Shown one piece after another: positions 1 to 9,780 of a stretch of DNA of 64,000 bases. The first letter of the stretch is position 1, and the number at the start of each line of letters is the position of its first letter. A program made the translations under genes and the position numbers. The notes under the pieces are model-generated. The model was not told the origin of the DNA, did not search any database, and was given only the letters and a program-made list of their open reading frames with translations. Source of the stretch: Tritrichomonas foetus (taxonomy: Eukaryota > Parabasalia > Tritrichomonadida > Tritrichomonadidae); NCBI GenBank assembly GCA_001839685.1, contig MLAK01001448.1, positions 57,180 to 121,179 of the forward strand, written 5' to 3'.

Positions 1-557
1 TTAATTCACCTTGTCCATATATTTATGGGATTTCTGAACTACCTCCTGATTTCGAAGTGAGTGAAGGTCAAGTTTTTGTTAACCTTGATAAAGGTACGGT
101 TGAATCTGACTGCATTATTCAATTACCTGATAATGAAGCATTTATTAAAGAAATTTCAAATGTTCTTGAACAATATTCTAAATATATTTCTGTACCAAGT
201 GTAAATAATCATCGAAAGTATATAAAATTTATAAAAAATGCGCATGTATATTCCCGTCCATTACATTCTTTGCTGATGTATCCAACAAAATATTTAATCC
301 ATCCAAAAGTTGCCCGAAAAATAATAAAAATATTCTCTAAAAAAGTTTATGGTGGGTTAGAAGATTTAATTAAGCCTTATTTTGTAACTGATACAACAGA
401 TCCACAGAATCCTGTTTCTATTTTTGATTTGGATTTCTTTTTATCAAAAGGTGTTCATCCATTTTATGCAGCATTTTCAAATTCAACATTTTTCAATAGT
501 TTTGTTGATGATTTGACAGATAAAATGATGGATGAGAAATCTCTCAGAAATCTTTGA
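1..557 (+). CDS. DENN domain protein, C-terminal part (5' end outside window)
   Basis: The reading frame is already open at base 3 and the first ATG-like codon (GTG at 57) is internal, so this is the 3' end of a longer gene. The visible residues begin NSPCPYIYGI, followed by VFVNLDKGTV. This is the pattern at the end of the central DENN domain, where a Pro/Tyr-rich strand precedes a 'VxVDLD' strand. The rest contains an aromatic helix region with FFLSKGVHPFYAAF and TFFNSFVDDL, as in dDENN. DENN proteins are exchange factors for Rab GTPases on membranes. A second complete DENN gene lies at 42919-44508. The specific Rab cannot be told. Family confidence is good, but the full length is unknown. 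Confidence 0.65.
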   Translation, partial: NSPCPYIYGISELPPDFEVSEGQVFVNLDKGTVESDCIIQLPDNEAFIKEISNVLEQYSKYISVPSVNNHRKYIKFIKNAHVYSRPLHSLLMYPTKYLIHPKVARKIIKIFSKKVYGGLEDLIKPYFVTDTTDPQNPVSIFDLDFFLSKGVHPFYAAFSNSTFFNSFVDDLTDKMMDEKSLRNL

Positions 558-916
558 AACTTCATTGCAACTCTTAAAATTTTATATATATTTTAACTAC
601 CTGTTTTTTTAGTAAATATACAGATATTGCATGTAAATACAATTTTATTTATTTATATCTTTGATTCAATTTTTCTGATTTTTAAGTATTTCGCTATTTT
701 CTCATGCCTGTGATGAAGCTTTCATGAAAGATACATCAGCCACTATTTGAGCATTCAATATTCCTATAGATTTTCTGTTTCCATTTTGTTTTATATGAAT
801 TCATAAAGTAAATTCCGGTGGATTATCCAAAAAATATGAAAAAGGTAAGGAATATATCACAGCAAAGAAATTAAGCAAATCAAACAAAATCTATAACTTT
901 TTATTCAAACATAAGG
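558..916. other. gene-free spacer between convergent genes
   Basis: AT-rich spacer between the DENN 3' end and the 3' end of the ARM-like gene. I see no ORF, tRNA or repeat. It has short T runs only. Confidence 0.6.
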
Positions 917-2356
917 TCATTGTGTTTCATCAAAAAATGTATCTAACAATGACTGGGCTTTTTCTGCATTTTCTTGTACAATTGTTGAGGTTAAAATGAA
1001 TCTTAATGATTCAACTAAGTTTTCTTCACTAAACATGTTTCTTGATTCAGGATACTTCGACAACATATTATATATTGTATTTAAAAACACAGTGGAAAAA
1101 TAAGTTGTCGTTGTTGATTCTGCAATATCAAATGCATCCTCCATAAACTCAAAAAATTGTTCATTCATGTCTTCAATCATTTCAGATGGATACAAACTCA
1201 GCAAATGGAAAATTATTATGAATAAATTTTCTCGTTCACTAAATGATAAGTTGCTATTTTCCTCATATAGCCCAACATTTCTTAAACAGTGGTTCTTAAT
1301 AATAAACTCTGCAAATGTTGGAAATTGAACAATATTAGACAAAATAAATAGCAATTTTAGCCTCAGTTTTGAAAAGTGTGTGAAATATTTAAGAAGTACA
1401 AAAATGAAGCTGCCTGGATTATTTTGAAGGATTGGAGGTGGTGCAACAAATAAAAATCTGTTCATAACAGCTAAAACTGAGCCTAAAACTGTACCTGTTG
1501 CATCATATTTTGTGGTACTTTCATAAAAAAGAAATAAAACAGCATCAACCATTTCTTTTGTGACTGTTGCTTCAAAATTTTCAGGTGTTACATAGTATTT
1601 CATATATTGATCAATTATTGATAATAATGGATTCAAAACTTCATTAGTATTTACTCGTCCATCTTTAGGATCATTCGGTTGAATCATTACTAGTTTGAAA
1701 TTAATTAATTGTTGAAGATTTTGCATAATTTTCTGATTTTTTTCAGGATCAAATGTAACAAATTCTAACCGCTTTAACAATGTGTGAATTAACGATAAAA
1801 TTGCACCTAAAAATTTTGGATCAATAATTTTGTTGGCTAAATCAGAAAGTGATGAAATCATATCATTTTGAACAATTAATTGATCCATAATCTGTGGAAA
1901 AGTGTCAACAGTGAAACATAGGATTGCAACAATTGGGGGGAGTAAATCAGGTGACCTCATCAACGGTTTTATTCTTGACAAATAATTTTGGATGAATTGA
2001 CAAGAAATTTTTGATTCTTTTGAAATGATTGCAATTGTATTTAAAATCATTAAACAGTCTTCTGTTGACGAATTCAGGTGATCAAGTAATATTGGAATTG
2101 TATTTGTTTGTTCCAGAAAAGTGTCAATATTTCCATAAACATTTCGATCAAAAGTGAATGCGATATCTTGCAAACAATTGGTCACTTCATCTTCTGGCGT
2201 TTCTGGATTTTGAAGTATTTCAATATCATTTGAGATTCTTTGAAAGGTTTCGTCTGTTGTAATTGGAATTGGAGCCTCTTCGATATTTGGAATCTCAGAC
2301 TTTGATAAATCGTTTATTGGACTAAAACCTTTATCAATGGTAGCTTTATATTCCAT
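917..2356 (-). CDS. ARM/HEAT-like helical repeat protein, unknown function
   Basis: 479 residues, starting at an ATG that follows CCGTTTAGTTAA on the minus strand. The sequence is an alternation of amphipathic helices rich in Leu/Ile with short turns (for example DCLMILNTIAIIS and FIFVLLKYFTHFSKLRLKLLFILSNI), typical of armadillo or HEAT superhelices. There is no catalytic motif, signal peptide or membrane segment. The N-terminal 50 residues are polar and acidic, probably flexible. Such proteins act as scaffolds, but I do not recognise a specific family. The upstream region carries an AAACGG core 7 nt from the start codon (2363-2368) and a MACTTTTTSA element at 2485. Confidence 0.7.
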   Translation of the reverse strand: MEYKATIDKGFSPINDLSKSEIPNIEEAPIPITTDETFQRISNDIEILQNPETPEDEVTNCLQDIAFTFDRNVYGNIDTFLEQTNTIPILLDHLNSSTEDCLMILNTIAIISKESKISCQFIQNYLSRIKPLMRSPDLLPPIVAILCFTVDTFPQIMDQLIVQNDMISSLSDLANKIIDPKFLGAILSLIHTLLKRLEFVTFDPEKNQKIMQNLQQLINFKLVMIQPNDPKDGRVNTNEVLNPLLSIIDQYMKYYVTPENFEATVTKEMVDAVLFLFYESTTKYDATGTVLGSVLAVMNRFLFVAPPPILQNNPGSFIFVLLKYFTHFSKLRLKLLFILSNIVQFPTFAEFIIKNHCLRNVGLYEENSNLSFSERENLFIIIFHLLSLYPSEMIEDMNEQFFEFMEDAFDIAESTTTTYFSTVFLNTIYNMLSKYPESRNMFSEENLVESLRFILTSTIVQENAEKAQSLLDTFFDETQ

Positions 2357-2931
2357 TTAACTAAACGGTCGCCGGCCACTTATAAAATTTTCATTAGTGA
2401 AATGATCATTTATACCTTTAAAATTGAGAATTCAATTAAATATAAAAAGTTTGGAAAGAATTTTTTCCTCCATTCCTAGTTGTTAACTTTTTCAATTAAT
2501 ACATTGAATTCCAACAACGTCAAGTCCCCAATTTTTTCCTTATTTGAAGGATAAATAGGAGAAATAAGACGTTTCTTTACATTAATGGTATGATGTGAAA
2601 CTCATACTATCTATATTTCCTCGAAATGACTATCAAGATAAAAATCATTTGATTGTTGAACTTAAACAAAATAGTTGGACATGATTCATTTGAAAAAGTA
2701 TATATAAGCAAAACATTCTAAAAATTATCAGAAAGAGAATAAAATTCCACATTTAATTATTTTATTCGGTATATACGCAACATTTCTTAGAGTGATATAA
2801 CTAATCGCACCAGATACTAGTCATTTTCACTATAATCATTGATAGGATTAATTCAAGAACAGAAAAGGAAACAATCTTGTTTCATCAAAAGCAAAAACCA
2901 AAAAATGAATCCCAAGATGAACCTTAGCACC
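2357..2931. other. spacer with candidate promoter elements
   Basis: 575 bases between the ARM-like gene (its 5' side) and the Myb gene (its 3' side). It contains AAACGGTCGCCGG right at the ARM gene start (2363-2375), AACTTTTTCA at 2485-2494 and TGAAAAAGTA near 2691. No ORF is supportable. Confidence 0.45.
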
Positions 2932-3828
2932 TCACGCCGTGAGGTCGTTAAGCATTCTTTGTAAATCAATTCTGTTCTGCTGAAGCGAAGGCATCTTAAT
3001 TTTTTCAGATTCGAGGCGAACAGGCCTGAATGGCGTGAATGAAGTCGAATTCAAGGGGACGAGCTCAATTAGTGGAAATGTCATCCTGCTTCTTGGTGCG
3101 GCCACTGGAGATGAGCACCCAGACGGCTGGCCGAAGTTGCCCTCTTCGTTTATTCCAGCCATTGATGGTGGCGTCGGCAGGGCGCTGCTGTTGATGCTGC
3201 TCATGTTTGAAGATGATTGGGAAGGAACGATGACCGGCGAAGGAACAGAATTCTTTGGCTTTCTTCCGCGCTTCATTACAAGTGGCTCACCTTTCTGAAT
3301 GCGCTCGAGCCTCTTCTTGATGGTGCTGTTCCATCTATTTTTGATGCAGTTATCAGTGCGGCCTTCGAAATATGACGAGATCTTTGTCCATGAGTTCCCA
3401 AACTTATTGTGCAGTTCAATAAGCTTATTGTCTTCTTCTGGTGTCCATGCGGTGTGCTTCACGGATGTATCCAAATGATTCTTGAATCTTTCGCGGCACT
3501 GCTTCCCTGTCCTTCCCTTAAGGGCGAGAGCAAGCTTCGCCCAGTCTTTATCTCCGTGCTCGCGTACATAATTGATGATGGTTTCATCTTCTTCACGCGT
3601 CCATGAGCCTTTGATTAGCTGTGGATTGATAACCTTCTCCCACCTTCCTGCAAGCTGAGGTGCTGTTTTGTTTGGAAAATAGCTGGCCAAAACGCTCCAC
3701 GAGACTGGCTGTGATTGACTGACGAACTGCGTCAGCATTTCGTCTTCTTCAGGCGTCCAGGTTGTGCTGCGTGAGATGCGGGTCTCTTGTTTTCTATTGC
3801 GGGTTGGAGCTAAGGCTGTTGCTTCCAT
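2932..3828 (-). CDS. R1R2R3 Myb DNA-binding protein
   Basis: 298 residues with three Myb/SANT repeats at about residues 23-70, 71-122 and 123-174. The regularly spaced Trp are visible: TTWTPEEDEML...VSWSVLA...GRWEKV, then GSWTREEDETI...KDWAKLA...QCRERFKNHL, then TAWTPEEDNKL...NSWTKIS...NCIKNRW. The KQCRERF and CIKNRW recognition helices are typical of cNGTTR/AACNG binders. After the repeats comes a basic patch (KRGRKPK) and a Ser/Pro-rich tail, probably regulatory. GC content and codon use are richer in G/C than neighbouring genes, suggesting high expression. A perfect 6-bp inverted repeat with a 3-nt loop (2930-2944) spans the stop codon. It is a paralogue of the gene at 17516-18538. Function as a transcription factor in the nucleus is inferred from the family. 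Confidence 0.92.
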   Translation of the reverse strand: MEATALAPTRNRKQETRISRSTTWTPEEDEMLTQFVSQSQPVSWSVLASYFPNKTAPQLAGRWEKVINPQLIKGSWTREEDETIINYVREHGDKDWAKLALALKGRTGKQCRERFKNHLDTSVKHTAWTPEEDNKLIELHNKFGNSWTKISSYFEGRTDNCIKNRWNSTIKKRLERIQKGEPLVMKRGRKPKNSVPSPVIVPSQSSSNMSSINSSALPTPPSMAGINEEGNFGQPSGCSSPVAAPRSRMTFPLIELVPLNSTSFTPFRPVRLESEKIKMPSLQQNRIDLQRMLNDLTA

Positions 3829-4501
3829 GTTGAGCTTTTAAAATGTGAACTAGGATCGTGTACGTTAATTTTCAGAAATTGTCTCAATTTCTTTTGAATA
3901 GTTAACGTCTACAGCTTTAGAAATAACTTCAGAAAATTATTTTTGTAACAAAATTGCACAAAATTAATAGAAACATGTTTAGTAAGCATTGAAATTTGTA
4001 TAGGAATTGAAATATTTGATAATTAAGCGAACTATTTTGAATAGTTAATATTATGACCATATATATATTGAAAAGAAGAAGCCGCATTTGGTCTTCTCTT
4101 AATCAATGAGGAATTAATAATCACTAAAAAATGAGATTCTTTATAGTTTAGTTTATTGAACGAGCATATTAAAATTATACTTGTCATACCAACGAATGCT
4201 TCTTTCAACAGCAGATTCTTTTTCAAGTGTTGTGAGGATCGACGAAGGACCCTAAAAATATAATTTGTATGAATCAAATTTGATTCAATCAAGTATATTT
4301 TGAGGGGATTCCGTTAATTAATTAATTGAAATTGAAAGCAAAGAAATTTTCGACGATATATCCTTTTTGTATGAATATTGAAAAAGTGATCATTCACTCC
4401 ACAACAAAACAGAACAAAACCAGAAACAATAAACACGTTCATTTCATTACAAGAAAAGAAGTTAACATGGAAAAAAAATGGCGTTAAAAGTTTTTTATTA
4501 A
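3829..4501. other. spacer containing a possible gene remnant
   Basis: Upstream region of the Myb gene, with a TTAACG core in the sense of the gene at 3863-3868. It also holds a short coding-like remnant (4153-4251, minus) and a TGAAAAAGTG element at 4379-4388. The rest is featureless AT-rich DNA. Confidence 0.45.
4153..4251 (-). pseudogene. possible C-terminal coding remnant, epimerase-like
   Basis: A 32-codon open stretch ending in TAA reads like a natural protein end (GPSSILTTLEKESAVERS, then IRWYDKY and an aliphatic tail). The helix followed by W-Y resembles the last helix of extended SDR sugar-nucleotide epimerases or dehydratases, whose ends often read 'EEGIxxTIEWY'. There is a TAG immediately upstream in frame, preceded by TATATTTTT. 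It could therefore be a last exon after a 3' splice site, but it lacks the conserved ACTAACACACAG of trichomonad introns. A decayed gene end is more likely. Low confidence. Confidence 0.22.
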
Positions 4502-4847
4502 TATTCATGGCGTCTCCATGTTTCATATTCTATTTGGACAGTTTTTGGAACACTTCTTACATCTTCAATTCCATTCATTGCTGAAAAAGCACTTTCTAAA
4601 CCAGAACATTTTGCAGCAATTGGAGTATTTGCAGTCCTTCAAATTTGGGGATTATTTACAGTTCTTAAGAAATATTTCACAGTTCCTTCATATACATCTA
4701 TTGTTGTATCATCTATTATGATTCTTCTAATTTTCGTGATTTCACTTGTTACAATTGGTGTTTCAACTGGTCTTCTTGGTAAGTTTAGTTGATGTTGAAG
4801 AAGATGAGTCGACATACTATATGTTCACTGATTTATCTCAGGCATGA
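4502..4847 (+). pseudogene. stt3: truncated, frameshifted fragment of STT3 oligosaccharyltransferase
   Basis: In the frame starting at 4502 the translation runs TVFGTLL..., ALSKPEHFAAIGVFAVLQIW and a long hydrophobic stretch, then GVSTGLLGKFS and TGA at 4790. This matches the late transmembrane part of STT3, the catalytic subunit of the ER oligosaccharyltransferase, where eukaryotic homologues have 'SSEHMAAFGVFGLCQI' followed by 'TGKISPW'. After the stop, a +1 frame continues with DVEEDESTYYMFTDLSQA to TGA at 4845, which fits the segment that follows in STT3. There is no start, no N-terminal part and no catalytic WWDYG motif. It is a gene relic lying 31 bp from the 3' end of the next gene. 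A functional copy must be elsewhere. Confidence 0.7.
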
Positions 4848-4878
4848 AATTCATTCAATCTTATTCAATATCATCATT

Positions 4879-6642
4879 TTAGACTGGTGGATCTTCAATT
4901 TTATTTTCATCATTAAATTGAATCGCATCATTCTCAACTTTTTCACAATTATTTTCATTTTCTTGTTGATTTTCATTTACTTGCTGATTTTCATTTTCTT
5001 GTTGATTTTCATTTTCTTGTTGATTTTCATTTTCTTGCTGATTTTCATTTTCTTGTTCATTTTCATTTTCTTGTTGATTTTCATTTTTCTGTTGATTTTC
5101 ATTTTCTTGTTTGGCTTCTTCTTCCTCTTCTTCTTCATTCGTTGGCATTTTTTGTGGTTCAGGAAGTTGAACTAGTCCACTAATTTTTCCTTCAGACACT
5201 GTTTCATTTATATGAGCAACAAAATCTGATGCCTTTTTCATTCTTTCTGTTGTAATTTCCTCCCCATGAAGCTCAGCGATCATTGTTTGGAATTGCATCA
5301 CTGACGCCACAATCTTCGCTTTAGAAAATTCAAAAGACGGGCAAAGACCAGTCATTGGCGTGAACCGTTCAATGAACTCGGAAAGATTCGCCCAGTTCCT
5401 AACTTGTGATGAAATTACAACAGCCATAAAAAGTTCAAAAGTTACTTCGAATGCAAAAACCATTGTTTGATGATCATTATAAATTGATGCAGCTTGTTCA
5501 ATAATTGTAAGAGATTGATCAATACAATTTAAAATATCGAATGGATTTGTATAAAAAACAGATTGGCGGATTTCTTCCACTGCTTTTCCAAAATATTGAT
5601 CTTTTTCAAAGACAGGTCCAATTTTGATGTCATCTCTGTCAAGTTTCATGGAAAATTCAGGTGGTGGAGTCAATTGCTTTACTGTAGTGTCTTTAAGGTC
5701 ATTTAAAAGGTCATCTCCGTCTTTTAGTAAATACTCATTTTTGTCAAAAATTCTATCAAAAACAAATCTCACCAATAATAAAACTAAAGTTGAATCGTAT
5801 GGCTTTTTGTTCATCCCTAAAGTGTCAAGAGTTTGCGAAACTAATTGAAAAAGTGATTGTAAGAAAAGCTGAGGATCAGGCGGTGGGAAAAATTCTATAA
5901 TTTCATTAAATTGCTCAGCAAAAGGAAGTAAAGGTGACATATATAATCTTTCAAATTTTGTTTGAAGCCTATGGAGTGGGAAAAATGAAGTCCTTGGATC
6001 AATAGATTTTGACATGCTTTCAATAATAATTTTGAGATCATCTTGAATTAATTTTCTGGTTGGTAAAGAATTCAATATTGGTGTTATTAACGATAAGTAG
6101 AAATTGAACTTTTTCTGTAAAATTGCAACTTTTTCTGGATCTTTGATGAGATATTTTTCAAGTTCATCAACTTTAACAGAAATCATCATATTATCGTCCG
6201 TTGGCGGCCATTTTGTAAGAAATTCAATGATGTAGTTACAAAATTTAACCATTTCGTCCCTTCTTTTCTTTCGTAATTCGAATATTTTATTTTCGATGAA
6301 TTTCAACTTATGATATATCATGAGATGATTTTCTGATAAAAACGAGCAATCGGGTGTATTGTTTTCGCGTTTAACCGACTGTAATAGCGTGAGGTTGTAA
6401 TAAGTGGTTAATCCACCAATCACCATCATTGGATCGTAATTTGACTCTGCGTTCTTTTGAACAACACTAACGAACTTCACCATTTTTGGGTTCGATGATA
6501 GTGCCATATAAACTTCATCTGGATATCCCATTCGAGAGGATTTTATGAGGTGAATATTAAGGCCAAATCTAATGTCAAAAAAGTAATCAATAAAAGGAGA
6601 ACGTTTAATATTCAATAAATTTACGAAGCTTTTTAATAACAT
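4879..6642 (-). CDS. probable VPS9-domain protein with Asn/Glu/Gln repeat tail
   Basis: 587 residues. The central part (about 240-460) is helical. A segment NPFDILNCIDQSLTIIEQ is followed by FAFEVTFELFMAVVISSQ and ANLSEFIERF. This follows the end of VPS9 domains, where an acidic/aliphatic helix is followed by a 'nL..ieRF' motif. VPS9 proteins activate Rab5-type GTPases on endosomes. The usual Asp-Asp before the Pro helix is not conserved, so activity is uncertain. The C-terminus carries about nine copies of a six-residue ENENQQ repeat, preceded by a poly-Glu run, and is probably disordered. Conserved in outline, uncertain in detail. Confidence 0.5.
   Translation of the reverse strand: MLLKSFVNLLNIKRSPFIDYFFDIRFGLNIHLIKSSRMGYPDEVYMALSSNPKMVKFVSVVQKNAESNYDPMMVIGGLTTYYNLTLLQSVKRENNTPDCSFLSENHLMIYHKLKFIENKIFELRKKRRDEMVKFCNYIIEFLTKWPPTDDNMMISVKVDELEKYLIKDPEKVAILQKKFNFYLSLITPILNSLPTRKLIQDDLKIIIESMSKSIDPRTSFFPLHRLQTKFERLYMSPLLPFAEQFNEIIEFFPPPDPQLFLQSLFQLVSQTLDTLGMNKKPYDSTLVLLLVRFVFDRIFDKNEYLLKDGDDLLNDLKDTTVKQLTPPPEFSMKLDRDDIKIGPVFEKDQYFGKAVEEIRQSVFYTNPFDILNCIDQSLTIIEQAASIYNDHQTMVFAFEVTFELFMAVVISSQVRNWANLSEFIERFTPMTGLCPSFEFSKAKIVASVMQFQTMIAELHGEEITTERMKKASDFVAHINETVSEGKISGLVQLPEPQKMPTNEEEEEEEAKQENENQQKNENQQENENEQENENQQENENQQENENQQENENQQVNENQQENENNCEKVENDAIQFNDENKIEDPPV
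4952..5110 (-). repeat. 18-bp tandem repeat coding for ENENQQ
   Basis: About nine imperfect copies of an 18-base unit (TTTTCATTTTCTTGTTGA on the plus strand) inside the VPS9-like gene. The period is a multiple of three, so length changes keep the frame. Confidence 0.85.
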
Positions 6643-6744
6643 GAAAGATGAATCAATGAATTACATTAGTAGAAAATAGACACAAAACATGAATTTAGAA
6701 AATTGTATTTTATTTACACACATAAAGTATTCTAATTATTTTTA

Positions 6745-9700
6745 TTATTGTCTTTGAGTGAGGATTTTTAATGTTTCGTATAAGGAAATAACATTTTCTG
6801 TTTGTTCATCTAAAATTTTGGCAACAGCTTCTTGATTGTTTAAAATTCCAGAACTAGCTATTACTCCAAAAACTTTTTTAATCTGTTCATTTGATAAGTT
6901 TGAATTCACAAGAGTGTCTTTTGAAATAAAAATCTGTAAGAAAAGTCGAAGAATGGGAAAATGTAAATCAGGATTTGTCGAAAAGATTGAAATTAAATAA
7001 TCATAAATATATCGATTATTGATTCTTTTGGTTAAATTAATTGGAAGCAATGAAAGAATCCACAATAACATTTCTGTATTAACTACTCTGCCAGAACATT
7101 TGTCAGTCACAATAAAGAGGGTAATTAAAAATTCTTGAGTTATTTTATCATTTATTTGTGAAGCATCTAAACTTTTTATTTTATATTCAACAAGGTGCAA
7201 AATTCGTTGGTTGTTTTGAGCTAAAACTGAAGAAAAGTTTTGATTCAATGAAATTAAGAAAAATACAAAAGATTTAGCAATTACAGATTCACTATTTACA
7301 ATCATATTTAGTGACTTTTCTACTAATTGTGCCAAAAGCTCTTCGTTTAATAAAAAACTTGCTTTAAAAGAAATTTGTACAAAAAGCTCAATTGCAAACG
7401 CATGAAACCTTTCATCTTCTTCATTGAAAAAATTCATAATTTGTGGAATAATTGGCAGAAAAACAGAAATTAAATCAGTTGGATAATTTCCTAATATTGT
7501 TGTTAAGATAATTTCAATTTTATTAATATATTTTTCATTGAATTGTTTCTCATTAGTATATTGATTACAATCATTTTCAACTTTCGATATGAGCTGACAG
7601 AAGAATGAGAATATTGCTTGTAAATCAACACATTCAAATCCAGTTTTTTCAATAACTTGGCTTATAGATTCAAGTAATGCCAAAAATCCATCATTGAATG
7701 ATTCCTTGTTAGCCAAATCTAAAATAAATGGAAATATTTCATGTATAATTGAATGATCATTAATAATATTTATAAATTCAATGAATAAATTGGCACCTAA
7801 GATAATTTGCTTCTCCAAAATTCCATTCATCAGTTTAATTGATAGGGTAGCAACTGCTGCAATTTTTTCAGGTGAATTAAATTTTTTTGGAAATATTTTT
7901 AATATACAAATTAATAATTCAACATTAGGCAAATAATACTTTTTGTTATATTCCAAAAATTGTTGTTGTCTAAAGTCACAAGGAACTTCTTCACAAACTC
8001 TAAGAAGTGGATCAAGAAGAGAATCAATTATCCCTTCCACTGCTCTTGGAATATAATTAAGTAAAAGTTTCAAACAATTTAAAGAACTTTTTGTCAATTT
8101 ATAATTATTACACTGATTATTATTCTCATTTGAAATAGCATCATTCAGAATATTATTCAAAATAAAAGGCAAAACTTCATTTATATGTTCTTTAAGCGGA
8201 TGAGAGCATGTGACAGCTAAAGATCCAATGCATTCAATAATTAAACTGGATAATTGTGGATCAGGTTCATTTTGTGATAAATAACTTTTACATAAAACAA
8301 AAATCTCATGAAAATGTGGTAATGCGATTTCACTTGAAGAATTTCGAAACAAGCATCCTAAAAATATCCAAATATAATTAACGATATCATAATTCGAAGA
8401 TTTAATTTTATTGCTACAAAACAAATAAATCATTTCGAAAAATGAATCACAACTATTACAATTGACGATGATATGATAGATAATATGATAATAATCCATT
8501 AATAAATCATTTTGTAAAGAAGAAAGGAGCATTCCAATCAATTCATCGATATTCGGCTCAATAACATTAATAAATAAACCAATATTTGAACTAAAAACAT
8601 GAATTGCCATATTAAGAACACCATGATGTGGTGAGTTAAAGCAGTGGATACATGATTGAACAATCACTGGAAATATATCAATGAATGCATCAGGTGATTT
8701 CTTAATCACTGAATCAATTAACATCAATGATGTATAAATACATGAATTATTTTGTGATGAACAAAGGTTTTGATAAGTTGGAAGTATAATTTCTCTTAAT
8801 CTATGATTTGGAATCCTTTCGGAAACTTGTTGAAACATTAAGTCAATTAAACAAGAATCAGGATTATCAGAATCAACTGATATCTCAAAAGATATGATTG
8901 AAATGTTAATTGATAATAGCAATAACTCTTCAATAGTTTGTAAATCAATAGAAATTTGTTCACATTCTAACAAACTCCCCAAATAATATAAAATACTTGG
9001 TTTCACTGAGACATCAATTGCTGGATTTTTTAGTGAATTTACAATTTGTGGAAAAACTATTTGAAATTGAAGAGGTTGAATGGAAATATCAATCATATTA
9101 ATTAAATCATTGAATAAATCCCCGTTATCTTTTTTCAAATTATGTAAAAATTCAATAAAAATGTTCGAAAGAGGTTCTGTAAAATCATCTTTGAATGATA
9201 TTTCTTCATTTCTAATAATTGTATATATAGCTGAGTATATTAAGAAAATTTGTCTTATCACGTTTAGTTTTTGAGGATACTCAAAAGACATCTTTAATAA
9301 TTTCAAACCATATTCCAAGACTTCTTTTGAAATCAAAGGCAGTTCCAGAAAATATGATACTGCAAAAATAAGAGTTTTTTCAAAATTAGTTTGTTCCAAT
9401 AATGGCACAACGGTCATAAAATAATGTGATGGATGATTAATTGATGATAAAATTCGGCATAAAGGTTTGAGTAATAATGAAAACATTTCTATGTCTTGTT
9501 CTTGTAATAGAACTTGAAAAAGTTGTTGTAAGATATGATTTGGATCAATTTCGTGTAATTGCTGAAAACAAGTGGTCAATATTGTATTAATTCCAATTAT
9601 TGCTTGTTTTCGAATAAAATTATTGTTTATATTTCGAATGATTTCACAAAGAAGATAAATTGTTGAAGGATCAGAATAAAAATTCATTAATTCTTGTGTA

Positions 9701-9780
9701 ACTTCATTTGCATTTACAATTGCAGGATTTTGCAAAAATTCATATAACCTACAAATGATTTGTCCTTTTTCCTTCTCCAT
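6745..9780 (-). CDS. importin-beta/karyopherin-like HEAT repeat protein
   Basis: 1011 residues, almost entirely HEAT-like helix pairs. The N-terminus (ANEVTQELMNFYSDPSTIYL, then FIRKQAIIGINTIL) follows the importin-beta N-terminal pattern, in which a short helix, a 'DP' and a helix pair ending 'RqqAai.L' are typical. Length matches importins such as IPO4/IPO5/Kap123 (about 1000-1100). Such proteins carry cargo through nuclear pores under Ran control. There is no clear Arg-rich Ran loop that I can point to, so cargo and type are unknown. It is divergent to the coiled-coil gene, sharing a 154-bp upstream region with AAACGG at 9812-9817. A different HEAT protein is the alternative. Confidence 0.5.
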   Translation of the reverse strand: MEKEKGQIICRLYEFLQNPAIVNANEVTQELMNFYSDPSTIYLLCEIIRNINNNFIRKQAIIGINTILTTCFQQLHEIDPNHILQQLFQVLLQEQDIEMFSLLLKPLCRILSSINHPSHYFMTVVPLLEQTNFEKTLIFAVSYFLELPLISKEVLEYGLKLLKMSFEYPQKLNVIRQIFLIYSAIYTIIRNEEISFKDDFTEPLSNIFIEFLHNLKKDNGDLFNDLINMIDISIQPLQFQIVFPQIVNSLKNPAIDVSVKPSILYYLGSLLECEQISIDLQTIEELLLLSINISIISFEISVDSDNPDSCLIDLMFQQVSERIPNHRLREIILPTYQNLCSSQNNSCIYTSLMLIDSVIKKSPDAFIDIFPVIVQSCIHCFNSPHHGVLNMAIHVFSSNIGLFINVIEPNIDELIGMLLSSLQNDLLMDYYHIIYHIIVNCNSCDSFFEMIYLFCSNKIKSSNYDIVNYIWIFLGCLFRNSSSEIALPHFHEIFVLCKSYLSQNEPDPQLSSLIIECIGSLAVTCSHPLKEHINEVLPFILNNILNDAISNENNNQCNNYKLTKSSLNCLKLLLNYIPRAVEGIIDSLLDPLLRVCEEVPCDFRQQQFLEYNKKYYLPNVELLICILKIFPKKFNSPEKIAAVATLSIKLMNGILEKQIILGANLFIEFINIINDHSIIHEIFPFILDLANKESFNDGFLALLESISQVIEKTGFECVDLQAIFSFFCQLISKVENDCNQYTNEKQFNEKYINKIEIILTTILGNYPTDLISVFLPIIPQIMNFFNEEDERFHAFAIELFVQISFKASFLLNEELLAQLVEKSLNMIVNSESVIAKSFVFFLISLNQNFSSVLAQNNQRILHLVEYKIKSLDASQINDKITQEFLITLFIVTDKCSGRVVNTEMLLWILSLLPINLTKRINNRYIYDYLISIFSTNPDLHFPILRLFLQIFISKDTLVNSNLSNEQIKKVFGVIASSGILNNQEAVAKILDEQTENVISLYETLKILTQRQ

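Noticed and set aside
4518..4721. 67-codon plus frame
   Set aside because: Shadow of the STT3 relic, which reads in another frame of the same strand.
4789..5175. 128-codon plus frame rich in Phe/Ile
   Set aside because: Antisense of the 18-bp ENENQQ repeat of the VPS9-like gene. Low complexity.
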